DNA of 39,774 nt, taken from an uncultured Candidatus Melainabacteria bacterium (lineage in GTDB: Bacteria > Cyanobacteriota > Vampirovibrionia > Gastranaerophilales > Gastranaerophilaceae). Below, in pieces: positions 1 through 8,453 of the stretch. Each line of letters starts with the position of its first letter. The first letter of the stretch is position 1. Location of the stretch: contig CANAJP010000013.1 in the NCBI GenBank assembly GCA_947361615.1, forward strand, positions 1-39,774, given 5' to 3'. The notes beneath the pieces are model-generated. The model ran no database searches. It was not told where the DNA came from and was given only the letters and a program-made list of their open reading frames with translations. The translations under genes were made by a program, and so were the position numbers.

Positions 1-54
1 CACCTTAGCCGAAATGGTGACACTACAAGGCTTTTCAGACTCTAATTTTTTCAT
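1..54 (-). CDS. 5' end of an unidentified gene, cut by the window edge
   Basis: An ATG at 52-54 on the minus strand opens a frame that runs off the left edge after 18 codons (MKKLESEKPCSVTISAKV). A strong ribosome binding site (AAAGGAG) lies about seven bases upstream. It follows folC with a 33-base gap in the same direction, so it is probably the next gene of the same transcript. Too little sequence is present to name a family. Confidence 0.6.
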   Translation of the reverse strand, partial: MKKLESEKPCSVTISAKV

Positions 55-87
55 AAATGCTCCTTTCTGTATATTGGATATTATGAA

Positions 88-1233
88 CTATTTTTCAAAA
101 ATTGTCAACTCTTTTATCATATAGAATGAACCGCAGATGATGTTAAGTTTGTCGGGGGTGATTTCGCTTCCACTGTAAGGCTTTGACGGGTACGGGCAAA
201 CTGCCTGCAATTCTTCTACTGTGCAGGAATTCGGGTTGTCAAAATGGTAGAAATAGATTTCATCATTCGACGTGAATAGCGTATTTATCATTTTTTCATA
301 GTCTTTGTGGCGTAAACAGCCGAAAATAAAGCGTCGCGGTTCGGACGGAAATATGGTGTCTAGGCTTTCACGCAGCGCCACTGCGCCGTTGGGATTGTGC
401 GCGCCGTCTATTATAAGATTTTTGTCCGCGTGGTATTCAAACCGACACGGGTGCTGAACTTTTGGGAGCGCTTTTTGTACTATTGACTGTGGAATTTGCG
501 GGAAAAGTAACTGGATACAATTGAGCGCGAGCGCAAGATTTTCTCCCTGATAGGTTCCTTTGAGTGAAAGATTTGTTGTATCTGAAAACGGGGTCACAAG
601 CAGAAAAAGAGAGTTATTTTCGTCCGCCGCGTCTTTGATTTCTTCATAACCCTCGCTTGTAATGACTGGGCAATTAGGTTTTATAATCCCCGCTTTTTCA
701 AACGCTATTTTTGAACGTGTGTTGCCGAGCCGTTCTGTGTGGTCAAGGTCGATGTGGGTTATGATTGAACAGAGGTTTGACTTTATAACGTTTGTGGCGT
801 CAAATCGTCCGCCAAGTCCTGTTTCTAGAATTACATAATCAACTTTTTCGTTAGCAAAATATTTGAACATAACCGCCGTTAGAATTTCAAATTCTGTCAA
901 ATCTTCGCCAATCGCAACGATTTCGGTCACAAGGTCGGCAAAGGTTTCGCGTGGAATTTCTACCCCGTTAATTTTTATGCGTTCTGTGTATTCGAATATG
1001 TGCGGGCTTGTGTAGAGGCCTGTTTTGAACCCTGCTTCTTGCAAAATCGTGGCTAAAATAGCGCAAACAGAGCCTTTCCCGTTCGTGCCGGCCACGTGAA
1101 TACATTTTAAATCGTCTTGAGGGTTGCCGAGTTTTTCTAAGACTGATTTAATTCGTTCCAGCCCGAGTTTTATCTGGAATTTACCTTGAGAAGTGAGCAG
1201 TTTTATTGCGTTTTCGTATGATAAGTTTGTCAC
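88..1233 (-). CDS. folC: FolC, folylpolyglutamate / dihydrofolate synthase
   Basis: A Mur-ligase-superfamily enzyme that adds glutamate to folates (and in many bacteria also to dihydropteroate) using ATP in the cytoplasm. The 381-residue length is normal for the family. The N-terminus has the ATP-binding loop HVAGTNGKGS at residues 46-55, followed by the TSPH motif near residue 75 that is typical of FolC. A C-terminal Mur-ligase-like glutamate-binding domain contains IIDGAHNPNG. Translation starts at a GTG that shares one base with the murG stop (TAGTG), which implies coupled translation. Its place after murG, where murC or murB often lies, is a local rearrangement of the cell-wall cluster. 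I cannot tell whether it is mono- or bifunctional. Confidence 0.93.
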   Translation of the reverse strand: MTNLSYENAIKLLTSQGKFQIKLGLERIKSVLEKLGNPQDDLKCIHVAGTNGKGSVCAILATILQEAGFKTGLYTSPHIFEYTERIKINGVEIPRETFADLVTEIVAIGEDLTEFEILTAVMFKYFANEKVDYVILETGLGGRFDATNVIKSNLCSIITHIDLDHTERLGNTRSKIAFEKAGIIKPNCPVITSEGYEEIKDAADENNSLFLLVTPFSDTTNLSLKGTYQGENLALALNCIQLLFPQIPQSIVQKALPKVQHPCRFEYHADKNLIIDGAHNPNGAVALRESLDTIFPSEPRRFIFGCLRHKDYEKMINTLFTSNDEIYFYHFDNPNSCTVEELQAVCPYPSKPYSGSEITPDKLNIICGSFYMIKELTIFEK

Positions 1234-2342
1234 TATAAGCCTGCGTTCAGTTGTTCTATAATCTTTTCTACACCATCAAATTTTGCAAGTTTTGAGGCGT
1301 TAGCTTGAAGTTCTTTTAGTTTTTCACCTTTAAGTGAAAGGATAAGTTCAAGAAGCTTTTCGCCCGTAGTGTCTGCGTCTTCAAGGTACAGAGCCGCTCC
1401 GTGAGAAGTCATATAACGTGCGTTAATTCGTTGATGGTCAGCCGCAGCGTGGGGATATGGTACAAGAATTGACGCGATACCACTTGCACAGATTTCTGAT
1501 AAACTTAAAGAGCCTGAGCGTGCAACCGCGATGTCAGAAGCTTTAAGAACAGAAACCATATCTTCAAAGTAAGGACGTACGATAAGGTTTGAATCCTGTT
1601 TGTAAGTCGGATAATGTTTTAGTAATTCTTCATTTACGTCGTTAAAATGGCGTTTACCTGTTTGGAAAATTACTTGAAAACCTTCTTGTGAAAGTTTTTT
1701 TAGAATTTGAACGGTTGCCGTATTAATTGTTTGTGCGCCCTGCGAACCACCCATAATGCAGATTGTTGTTTTGTCTTGAAGCCCTAAGTTTTCAAGCGCC
1801 TTTTCTCTTGTGAGAGTTTGGAATTCTTTTCTTATAGGGTTTCCGTTAATGTAAATGTTTTTGTTGTTTATAAAATTTTTTGCGTCTTCGAAAGCGAGTG
1901 AAATACTTTTAGCGCCGGAAGCAAGGTTGCGTGTAACCAGCCCCGGTTTTGCGTCGCAGTCGTGCAGAACATAAGGAACTTTCAGGAGTCTTGCCGCCAT
2001 AACAGTTGGCGCAGAAACGTAGCCGCCTGTGCCAAAAATAGCGTCGGGTCTGTATTTTAGAATATAAAAGCAGGATTTTAAAATCGCAAGCGCCAGTTTT
2101 ACGCCCCAGAGAATGAATTTCGGGTCGGCTTTTCGCGGCATTCCTGCGACATCGACACCTAAGAATTTGTAGTTTTTTGAACGAATAATTCCGAATTCTA
2201 AATTTTTCGGGTTTCCGATATAAAAAATTTCGTCTGTAGTATCTTTTTTCAAAAGCTCTTCAAATACTGCAAGTGCAGGGTATATGTGACCGCCGGTTCC
2301 ACCGCCGGTTATAAAGTATCTTAGTTTATGCTCTTTGTCCAT
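1233..2342 (-). CDS. murG: MurG, UDP-GlcNAc:lipid I N-acetylglucosaminyltransferase
   Basis: It transfers GlcNAc from UDP-GlcNAc to lipid I, making lipid II on the inner face of the cytoplasmic membrane. Diagnostic features are the N-terminal glycine-rich loop GGGTGGHIYPA (residues 13-23), the second-domain loop GGSQGAQTIN near residue 200, and the donor-binding segment containing RSGSLSLSE near residue 275. The length of 369 residues is slightly longer than the usual ~355. The ATG at 2342 overlaps the 3' end of ftsW by 17 bases, and the stop overlaps the folC start, so expression is probably tightly coupled within the operon. Confidence 0.96.
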   Translation of the reverse strand: MDKEHKLRYFITGGGTGGHIYPALAVFEELLKKDTTDEIFYIGNPKNLEFGIIRSKNYKFLGVDVAGMPRKADPKFILWGVKLALAILKSCFYILKYRPDAIFGTGGYVSAPTVMAARLLKVPYVLHDCDAKPGLVTRNLASGAKSISLAFEDAKNFINNKNIYINGNPIRKEFQTLTREKALENLGLQDKTTICIMGGSQGAQTINTATVQILKKLSQEGFQVIFQTGKRHFNDVNEELLKHYPTYKQDSNLIVRPYFEDMVSVLKASDIAVARSGSLSLSEICASGIASILVPYPHAAADHQRINARYMTSHGAALYLEDADTTGEKLLELILSLKGEKLKELQANASKLAKFDGVEKIIEQLNAGL

Positions 2343-3543
2343 TTTCTTTGCTGCCTATTTTAGTAATTCTTTTCTTAGAGATATTGAGTAAAATGCCTAT
2401 CATAATCATTGAGGTTATGAGTGATGAACCGCCGTAGCTTATGAATGGAAGCGGTACACCTGTTGCAGGGATAAACGAACTTGTAACGCCCATGTTAATA
2501 AATCCCTGAATTCCGATAGAGAATGTTAAACCGATTGCAAGGAGTTTTCCGTACATATCCTGAGCCTGACCTGAGATTAGAAGCCCGCGATACATAATTG
2601 TGAGGAAAAGAATAATTATGAAAACGCACCCGATAAAACCCCATTCCTCTGCAATAACGGCGAAAATGAAGTCGGTGTGGCATTCAGGCAGATACGCTCT
2701 TTTTTGAACAGAAGCGCCATAGCCAAGCCCCATAAAACCGCCTGATGCGAAAGCAATCAGCGATTGAATAATATTATAACCTTTTCCGAGCGGGTCAAGT
2801 TCAGGGTTAAGCCAGGTTTTGATACGACCCAACTGGTAAGCTTTAATCGCTCCGCCGCCTGCGATTGCAGAACTTGCAAGTTTAACGATGATAGCCATAA
2901 CGCCTGCGCAGAAAGTTCCCAGAACTCCCCAGATTATAGGCAAAGCCCCGCCTGCGCAGATAAACATTACAAACGCAGTTATGCACAAAAGCATTACCAT
3001 ACTAAGGTTTGGTTGAATTAGGATTAAAATCAATGCAATTCCAAGTGGTGCGAATGTTGTAGTCCATTTTACAGGATCCATTATGCTTGCGTTATTTTTA
3101 AACGCTGAGGCCAAAAGCATTACAAAAATTGGTTTTGCAAACTCTGATGGCTGCAATTGAATTCCGCAGAAATTAATCCATCTTGTCGCACCGTTAACGT
3201 TTACCCCGAGCGACGTAAACTTAACCATAATAAGCATTACGAGTAGTGTAATGAACGCGGGTTTATTATATTTTTCGAGTTTTTTGTAGTTGAAATTTGT
3301 GAAAAAAAGCATTGCAAAGAACCCGATAACAAACGCCAGAACCTGTTTTTGCAGGAATAAAAACGGCGAAAGTCCGTCAGATAAGCATTTTGGCCCTGTG
3401 GCTGAGAAAATTGCCATAAAACCGATTATAATAAGAAACATAACAGCCGCAAGAAGTGTTTTGTCAGGCGGTGATACGATTAGGCTTTTAATTTTGCTTC
3501 TGGAATTATTCAGCGGTGACTTATTATAACTTGGTTCTGACAT
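2326..3543 (-). CDS. ftsW: FtsW, SEDS-family peptidoglycan glycosyltransferase
   Basis: A polytopic membrane protein that polymerises lipid II during division together with a class B penicillin-binding protein. Around ten hydrophobic segments are visible, along with the signature GVTSSFIPATGVPLPFISYG near the C-terminus that defines FtsW/RodA/SpoVE. Position between murD and murG favours FtsW over RodA. An upstream in-frame start at 3624 exists, but the ATG at 3543 (MSEPSYNK) gives a 405-residue protein of normal length, follows purine-rich AAGGAA and GAGGAAAGG segments, and removes an unlikely N-terminus lying inside murD. With this start the overlap with murD is 20 bases. Confidence 0.93.
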   Translation of the reverse strand: MSEPSYNKSPLNNSRSKIKSLIVSPPDKTLLAAVMFLIIIGFMAIFSATGPKCLSDGLSPFLFLQKQVLAFVIGFFAMLFFTNFNYKKLEKYNKPAFITLLVMLIMVKFTSLGVNVNGATRWINFCGIQLQPSEFAKPIFVMLLASAFKNNASIMDPVKWTTTFAPLGIALILILIQPNLSMVMLLCITAFVMFICAGGALPIIWGVLGTFCAGVMAIIVKLASSAIAGGGAIKAYQLGRIKTWLNPELDPLGKGYNIIQSLIAFASGGFMGLGYGASVQKRAYLPECHTDFIFAVIAEEWGFIGCVFIIILFLTIMYRGLLISGQAQDMYGKLLAIGLTFSIGIQGFINMGVTSSFIPATGVPLPFISYGGSSLITSMIMIGILLNISKKRITKIGSKENGQRA

Positions 3544-4975
3544 ATTCCTTGAATACCTTTCCTCTTTCTTCGTAGCTTGAGAACATATCGAAACTTGCGC
3601 ACGCAGGCGATAAAAGCACGACATCAGGGTTTAGGCTGATTGCTCTGTCGATTGCGCCCTCGAATGTTTCTTCGTTAATTATATTATTGAACCCGTTTGC
3701 GCGCAAATTTGTTTCAAATCTTTGCGCAGCTTCGCCGATGAGAATAACGGTTTTGATGTGGTTGTTGATTGAGTGGCAAAATTCGGTTAAATCGGTGTTT
3801 TTGTCACGTCCGCCTGCGATTAACGCTACATCGCAGTTGTTGAAAGAATCAATTGCAACGATAGAAGCTTCAGGGTTTGTGGCTTTTGAATCGTTGTAGA
3901 AAGTTGTTTTGCCAAGAACTCCGCATTTTTCAAGCCTGTGTTCAGGTGCTTTAAAACTCATAATTCGAGCGCGAATGCTTTCTGTTGTGACGCCGATAAG
4001 TTTTGCCACGATTATTGAACACATTATATTTTGATAATTGTGTTGGCCGATAAGTGGACAATCCGCAAGTGTGATGATTTTTTCTTCCTTGCCGTTGCGT
4101 TTATAAATTATTACGCCATCGCGGATGAATGCGCAATTTTCGCCCTTTTCGCCATCAAAAAAGAACACTTCTCCACGACATTCAGGCGCAAGTTCGACTA
4201 ATTTCGAATCTTGTGCGTTCAAAATTGCATAAGCCGCGCCATTCTCTCCTGCGAAAATTTTCGCTTTTGCTTTGAAATAATTCTCTAAGCCCTGATGCCA
4301 GTCGATATGATCAGGTGTAAAGTTCGTGAATACAGCGATTTTTGGCTGGAATGTGTTACTTGTTTCAAGCTGGTAAGAGCTTGCTTCAAGTATTAACCAA
4401 TCCAAGTCTTTTTCCAGCAAGTCGCATGGCGGAAGTCCGATGTTTCCGCAGGCTTCGGCTTTGAATTCACTCTGAACAATGTGCGCAGTGAGTGCTGTTG
4501 TCGTCGTTTTGCCGTTTGTTCCCGTGATTACGGCAAACGGAACTTTTGTCAAACGCCACGCAAGTTCTACTTCTGAAATTATTTCCACTCCATGTTCGCG
4601 TAGTTTTGTATAAATTTCGCTATGTGGCGGAATTCCCGGGCTTGCAATCGCAAGTTCTGCTTTATTGATAAACTCTTCGCTATGTCCACCAGTTTCAATT
4701 TTTATGCCCATTGCCGTAAGGTTTTCCACAATCGGTTCGTAATCAGGTCGGATTTCACGGCGTTCTGTGATGTAAACATTGGCACCGCGATTGCGTAACG
4801 CTTTTGCCGCTGCCAGTCCGCTTTTTGATAGGCCTAAAACCAGTACGTTTTTGTTGTCCGAGAAAGTTTCACTAGCGAAACTTTTGAGTGGCGTATTAGA
4901 CTGCGCAGTCGCAGGTTGACCTGCGTTAGCAGGGCAAGCAGGCGACGGAGAACAGCTTTTGTTATTTAATTCCAT
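3524..4975 (-). CDS. murD: MurD, UDP-MurNAc-L-alanine:D-glutamate ligase, with repeat-derived N-terminal extension
   Basis: It adds D-glutamate to UDP-MurNAc-L-Ala in the cytoplasm. The Mur ligase core begins near residue 42 with the nucleotide-fold motif VLVLGLSKSG, followed by the ATP loop TGTNGKTTTT (151-160), the central Mur domain with NFTPDHIDWH, and the C-terminal domain with YNDSKATNPEA. Residues 1-41 do not belong to the family: residues 6-30 (KSCSPSPACPANAGQ then PATAQSNTPL) are encoded by the dispersed repeat at 4886-4960. The start is secure: ATG 4975 has GGAG six bases upstream, and no in-frame start occurs between the repeat and the core. The start overlaps mraY by 14 bases. Confidence 0.95.
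   Translation of the reverse strand: MELNNKSCSPSPACPANAGQPATAQSNTPLKSFASETFSDNKNVLVLGLSKSGLAAAKALRNRGANVYITERREIRPDYEPIVENLTAMGIKIETGGHSEEFINKAELAIASPGIPPHSEIYTKLREHGVEIISEVELAWRLTKVPFAVITGTNGKTTTTALTAHIVQSEFKAEACGNIGLPPCDLLEKDLDWLILEASSYQLETSNTFQPKIAVFTNFTPDHIDWHQGLENYFKAKAKIFAGENGAAYAILNAQDSKLVELAPECRGEVFFFDGEKGENCAFIRDGVIIYKRNGKEEKIITLADCPLIGQHNYQNIMCSIIVAKLIGVTTESIRARIMSFKAPEHRLEKCGVLGKTTFYNDSKATNPEASIVAIDSFNNCDVALIAGGRDKNTDLTEFCHSINNHIKTVILIGEAAQRFETNLRANGFNNIINEETFEGAIDRAISLNPDVVLLSPACASFDMFSSYEERGKVFKEYVRTKL
4886..4960 (-). repeat. Copy R1 of a ~75-bp structured repeat, translated inside MurD
   Basis: Aligned without gaps to R2 (8738-8812), it keeps the ends (plus-strand GAGTGG...GCTTTT) and the nested stems. 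The inner stem is CCTGC-GTTA-GCAGG and the next is GTCGC/GCGAC. One base away on the left lies a 22-base near-palindrome (4863-4884, AAAGTTTCACT / AGCGAAACTTT) in the same position as the palindrome beside R2. On the coding (minus) strand the frame is open and gives a Ser/Pro-rich peptide ending SNTPL, which becomes part of the MurD N-terminus. Confidence 0.85.
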
Positions 4976-5939
4976 ATAAACTCCAGTGTAAGATAAATGC
5001 TATTGTTGATAAAACTGCTGATACAAGCCCGAATATAAGTACAATTTTCTTTTCAGACCATCCGCAGAGTTCAAAGTGGTGGTGAATCGGAGCCATTTTA
5101 AAAACTCGTTTCCCTGTGAGTTTGAAGCTTGTAACCTGAATGATTACCGATAATGTTTCCATTACAAATACAGCGCCGATAAGAATAAGTAAAAGTTCAA
5201 ACTTGCCCAAAACTGCAATCACGCCAAGAAGTCCGCCCAGTGCTAGTGAACCGGTGTCGCCCATGAAAACTTGCGCTTTCGGCTTGTTATATTTCAGAAA
5301 TCCTGCCAGCGCACCCACGACAGTTGCTGAAATAATGGCTTCCTGATAAGCACCTTTTGTCCAGCAGATAATCGCACATGCCGCAAACGCAAATACGCCT
5401 GTGAATGAAGCCAGACCGTCGAGTCCGTCAGTGAGGTTATAAGCGTTTGACGCACCTGTTATCACAAACACTGCGAAAATCGGGTAGAACCAGCCGAGCT
5501 GCAGGTCGTAATTTCCAATTTGTAAAATCGTTGCGTTAGGGTTCATCATCATCATATAAGCCACCGGCAGAACCCCGATTGCTATCTGGCGTAAAAGCTT
5601 TCCGCGTGCAGAAAGACCATCGTTTCCTTTGCCTTTGATTTTAATATAATCATCCTGAAACCCTGCAAAGAAATAGAACAAAAGGGTTAAAAGAATTATA
5701 ATGCTTGTTGTTGAGAATTTTTGTGCCATTAACAGCGTTATTACTGATGAAATGATTATCGCAGCGATAATGAAAACGCCACCCATCGTTGGAGTTCCCT
5801 GTTTTTTTGCGTGGGCTTCGGGGGCAAGTTCTTTAACATACTGACCAATCATTTTTTTTCTCAGAAAATCAATGAACGGCACCCCGAACAGGATACACAA
5901 AATCATACTTAATAAAAATCCGACAAACAGCATTGTCAT
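4962..5939 (-). CDS. mraY: MraY, phospho-MurNAc-pentapeptide translocase
   Basis: An integral membrane enzyme that transfers phospho-MurNAc-pentapeptide from UDP to undecaprenyl phosphate, forming lipid I. The 325 residues contain about ten hydrophobic segments. Family motifs are visible: EAHAKKQGTPTMGGV near residues 41-55, the Asp-rich FQDDYIK near 93, NAYNLTDGLDGLA near 165, the MGDTGSLALGG segment near 226, and MAPIHHHFE near 282. The start is three bases after the murF stop and is preceded by AAGGAG at nine bases. Its 3' end overlaps murD by 14 bases. Confidence 0.97.
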   Translation of the reverse strand: MTMLFVGFLLSMILCILFGVPFIDFLRKKMIGQYVKELAPEAHAKKQGTPTMGGVFIIAAIIISSVITLLMAQKFSTTSIIILLTLLFYFFAGFQDDYIKIKGKGNDGLSARGKLLRQIAIGVLPVAYMMMMNPNATILQIGNYDLQLGWFYPIFAVFVITGASNAYNLTDGLDGLASFTGVFAFAACAIICWTKGAYQEAIISATVVGALAGFLKYNKPKAQVFMGDTGSLALGGLLGVIAVLGKFELLLILIGAVFVMETLSVIIQVTSFKLTGKRVFKMAPIHHHFELCGWSEKKIVLIFGLVSAVLSTIAFILHWSLYGIK

Positions 5940-5942
5940 TGG

Positions 5943-7256
5943 TTATATCTCCTTTAAATAATTTATAATTTCTTCAAATTTCATTGAACGTGACGCTTTA
6001 AAAAATACGTTGGAATTTTTCGGTGCTTTACGTAGAAATTCGGCGGCTTCGCTGGTGGTGCCGACGCTTGTCACATCAAAATCTTTTAATTCTTTTGCAA
6101 TGTTACGGCTAAGGTTGCCGACAGTCAGGAAAATAGTTCCTTTTGGCGCTATTTTTGCGATTTCTTTGCCGACCTGAGTGTGAAGTTCTGCTTCTGTTTC
6201 GCCGAGTTCGCCCATATCACCAAGCACAACAACAGGGTGCGGGTAAAGACCAAGGAACGCACTTACAGATGCTTTCATTGAATCAGGGTTCGCGTTATAA
6301 CTATCGTTAATCAGGTTCAAATCTATGACCCGTTCTGCTTCCCAGCGTTTTTCAATCGGTTTGTAAGACGCAAGTCCGCGCTTTATTTCATCAGGTGTCA
6401 TTGCAAGCGTCAATCCCGCTTCTATTGCTGAAATAGCGTTTTCAACATTGAAATCGCCTTCTGTAAAAATTTCATACTCATTTTCTTTATAAATAAATCT
6501 TGTATATCCCGCTTTGCGTTCCAAAACTTTTGCGTCTTCAATCGAATAGAACAATTTTTCACCCGTAAAATTGTTGAATTTACGCAGACGTTCGTTGTTA
6601 TGCGCGATAAGTTTGCCGTTCGGGTTCAGGTGTTGCGCAATCTCACATTTTGCAATCGCAATATTGTCCAACGAACCCAGGCGGCCGAGGTGTGCGGTTC
6701 CGGCGTTTGTAATAATTGCAATGTCAGGCTCTGCGTAGCGTGAAAGAAGTTCGATTTCTCCTAAACCTCGCATTCCCATCTCCACGATTAGAACTTCTGT
6801 GTTTTCATCTGTTGAGAAAATTGTCTGACAAAGCCCGATTTCATTGTTATGGTTTGAAAGCGTTTTGACCGTGTTGAATTTTTCTTTAAGAACCGCAAAA
6901 ACCATCTCTTTCGTCGTCGTTTTACCGGAACTTCCCGTAATTGCAAGAACTTTTGGCCCAATTTTGTGGCGGTAAAAGTTGGCCAGTTTTAAATATGTTT
7001 CAAGAGTGTTTTCAACTTTGAGAACTATCTGCGCGTTTTCAGGGTATTCGTCACGCGTTATAAAACAGCCGATTGCACCGCTTTCGATGGCTTTATCAAG
7101 AAAATTTTCGCCGTCAAAATTTGCACCCTTTAATGGCAAATACAAATCTCCAGTTTTTATTGTTCTTGTATCAGTCGAAATCTCAATATTACCAATAGTT
7201 TCGGTTGCTTTTATGATGTTGGCGCCGGACGCCTTGATAATCTCTTCTAACTTCAT
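5943..7256 (-). CDS. murF: MurF, UDP-MurNAc-tripeptide:D-Ala-D-Ala ligase
   Basis: It joins D-Ala-D-Ala to the UDP-MurNAc-tripeptide in the cytoplasm, the last soluble step before MraY. Visible features are the N-terminal uridine-binding domain with STDTRTIKTGDLYLPLKG (28-45), the ATP loop ITGSSGKTTTKEM (106-118), and NDSYNANPDSMKAS near residue 317 in the C-terminal part. The length of 437 is normal. It is the first gene of the minus-strand wall cluster. The -10 like hexamer TATAAT ends six bases before the ATG, leaving no room for a ribosome binding site, so a leaderless or very short-leader message is possible. Confidence 0.96.
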   Translation of the reverse strand: MKLEEIIKASGANIIKATETIGNIEISTDTRTIKTGDLYLPLKGANFDGENFLDKAIESGAIGCFITRDEYPENAQIVLKVENTLETYLKLANFYRHKIGPKVLAITGSSGKTTTKEMVFAVLKEKFNTVKTLSNHNNEIGLCQTIFSTDENTEVLIVEMGMRGLGEIELLSRYAEPDIAIITNAGTAHLGRLGSLDNIAIAKCEIAQHLNPNGKLIAHNNERLRKFNNFTGEKLFYSIEDAKVLERKAGYTRFIYKENEYEIFTEGDFNVENAISAIEAGLTLAMTPDEIKRGLASYKPIEKRWEAERVIDLNLINDSYNANPDSMKASVSAFLGLYPHPVVVLGDMGELGETEAELHTQVGKEIAKIAPKGTIFLTVGNLSRNIAKELKDFDVTSVGTTSEAAEFLRKAPKNSNVFFKASRSMKFEEIINYLKEI

Positions 7257-7262
7257 ACTCTA

Positions 7263-7268
7263 ATTATA
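7263..7268 (-). promoter_or_regulatory. Possible -10 element of the murF operon
   Basis: A perfect TATAAT lies on the minus strand with only six bases (TAGAGT) before the murF ATG. No convincing -35 is seen 16-18 bases upstream. If used, transcription would begin at or next to the start codon. Confidence 0.45.
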
Positions 7269-7323
7269 CCGCTAACACATGTACCGTGGCGATTGTTTAA
7301 GAAATGTGTAGTAACGATTAGGC

Positions 7324-7352
7324 TTGACTAATTAATAAATATGCTACATAAT
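7324..7352 (+). promoter_or_regulatory. Sigma-70-type promoter of the poly-G prepilin gene
   Basis: TTGACT, a 17-base spacer, then CATAAT. The predicted leader (about 7360-7426) contains two small hairpins, GCCGC-TGA-GCGGC and TGGCG-ATA-CGCCA. The second lies directly before the ribosome binding site GAAAGGA. Confidence 0.6.
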
Positions 7353-7426
7353 ACAAATAAAGAAAGGATGTGCCGCTGAGCGGCTTCCATAATTAGATAA
7401 TGGCGATACGCCAAGAAAGGATTATT

Positions 7427-8447
7427 ATGAAACGAAGACTTGTAAACATGTTATCAGGGGGGGGGGGGGCGTTTCTTAACCGCCTTTACTATGGCGGAGA
7501 TATTGCTTTCCCTAACGATTATTGGTGTAGTTGCAGCGATAACACTTCCGTCATTAACTGGTAACATTAACGAACGAACATGGAATACTCAGCGTAAAGC
7601 CCTTTATGCTCGAATGAGTCAGGCAATTTCTCTTATGCCGGCGTTGAACGGGTATGGAACGGTTATGCAGGCGACATCTTCAGCATCTGCTATCGATACA
7701 GCCGCAGAAACTTTTATTACCGCAGGATTATCTAAGGTCTTTAAAATTAATAATATCTGTGGAGAAAAGCTTGAGGACTGTGGAATAGTCAGCAAGTATA
7801 CTGATTTGAAAGGTACTCAAAAGCCGATGCCAAAATCTCTTAGTGAATTACATTCTACGCTTGTAAGTCGTCCAGCTTTTAATGTTGGAGTTACATCTTT
7901 CCCGGCGTTTACGCAAAATAATGTGAAGGCTGCGGCCTTTGAAACTGCTAATGGAGAAAGCATTCTACTTTTCTACAATCCAACATGTGTTTCATCTCTT
8001 GGCGAGAAAGGTACAAGTCTTGTTATGCAAAGTAAAATGTGTGCCAATTTAATCTATGACCTCAATGGTAGTAAGGGGCCGAACACTGTCGGTAAGGATA
8101 TTGGGATTATGACAATTTATTATCCTATTGACAGTATGGTTGTTACTGTACAGCCTGCAACACAAGATGCAGCCGGAGGTGCTGCTGTTGTGGGTGCTGC
8201 CACAAATGGAGCTTGTGCGGCAATGGATTCAGAATATAGGATGCCAAATCTGGAGGAATTAGCTGCAATTTATATTAACTCAAATATGTTTGGTCGAAAT
8301 TTGTCTGGTGCTTACTGGGCTTCAACGAGGTTTGTTAATCATAATAACCTTGTTCAATGGCATATTTCTATGGGAACAGGTATTCTCGGATGGGATCCAA
8401 CAACGGATACTTCTAAATTACGAAAAGTTCTCTGCGTAAAAAGATAG
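7427..8447 (+). CDS. Type IV prepilin-like protein with a DUF1566-like C-terminus; reading frame broken at a poly-G tract
   Basis: ATG 7427 has a good ribosome binding site (AAGAAAGGA) and starts MKRRLVNMLSGGGG. A run of 13 G (7457-7469) then shifts the frame by one base. The long open frame (from ATG 7491, MAEILLSLTIIGVV...) carries the rest. With 12 G the two join as ...SGGGGRFLTAFTMAEILL, a classic prepilin leader: a short basic N-terminus, a cleavage site before FTMAE with the conserved Glu at mature position 5, and a hydrophobic helix. The last ~80 residues, with YRMPNLEELAAIY, YWAST and LCVKR, resemble DUF1566/Fibrobacter-type lectin-like domains. The protein is probably a surface or secreted pseudopilin. 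As read it is off, either by genuine phase variation or by a homopolymer sequencing error. Confidence 0.8.
7457..7469. repeat. Poly-G tract (13 G), candidate phase-variation switch
   Basis: Thirteen consecutive G residues fall between codon 10 and the prepilin cleavage region. The upstream start (7427) and the prepilin frame (7491) are 64 bases apart, which is one more than a multiple of three. Tract lengths of 9, 12 or 15 would therefore restore the full protein. Confidence 0.95.
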
Positions 8448-8453
8448 AATAAT

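Noticed and set aside
7371-7412. Fifth copy of the structured repeat
   Set aside because: It has small GC hairpins but lacks the GAGTGG and GCTTTT ends and the nested stem order.
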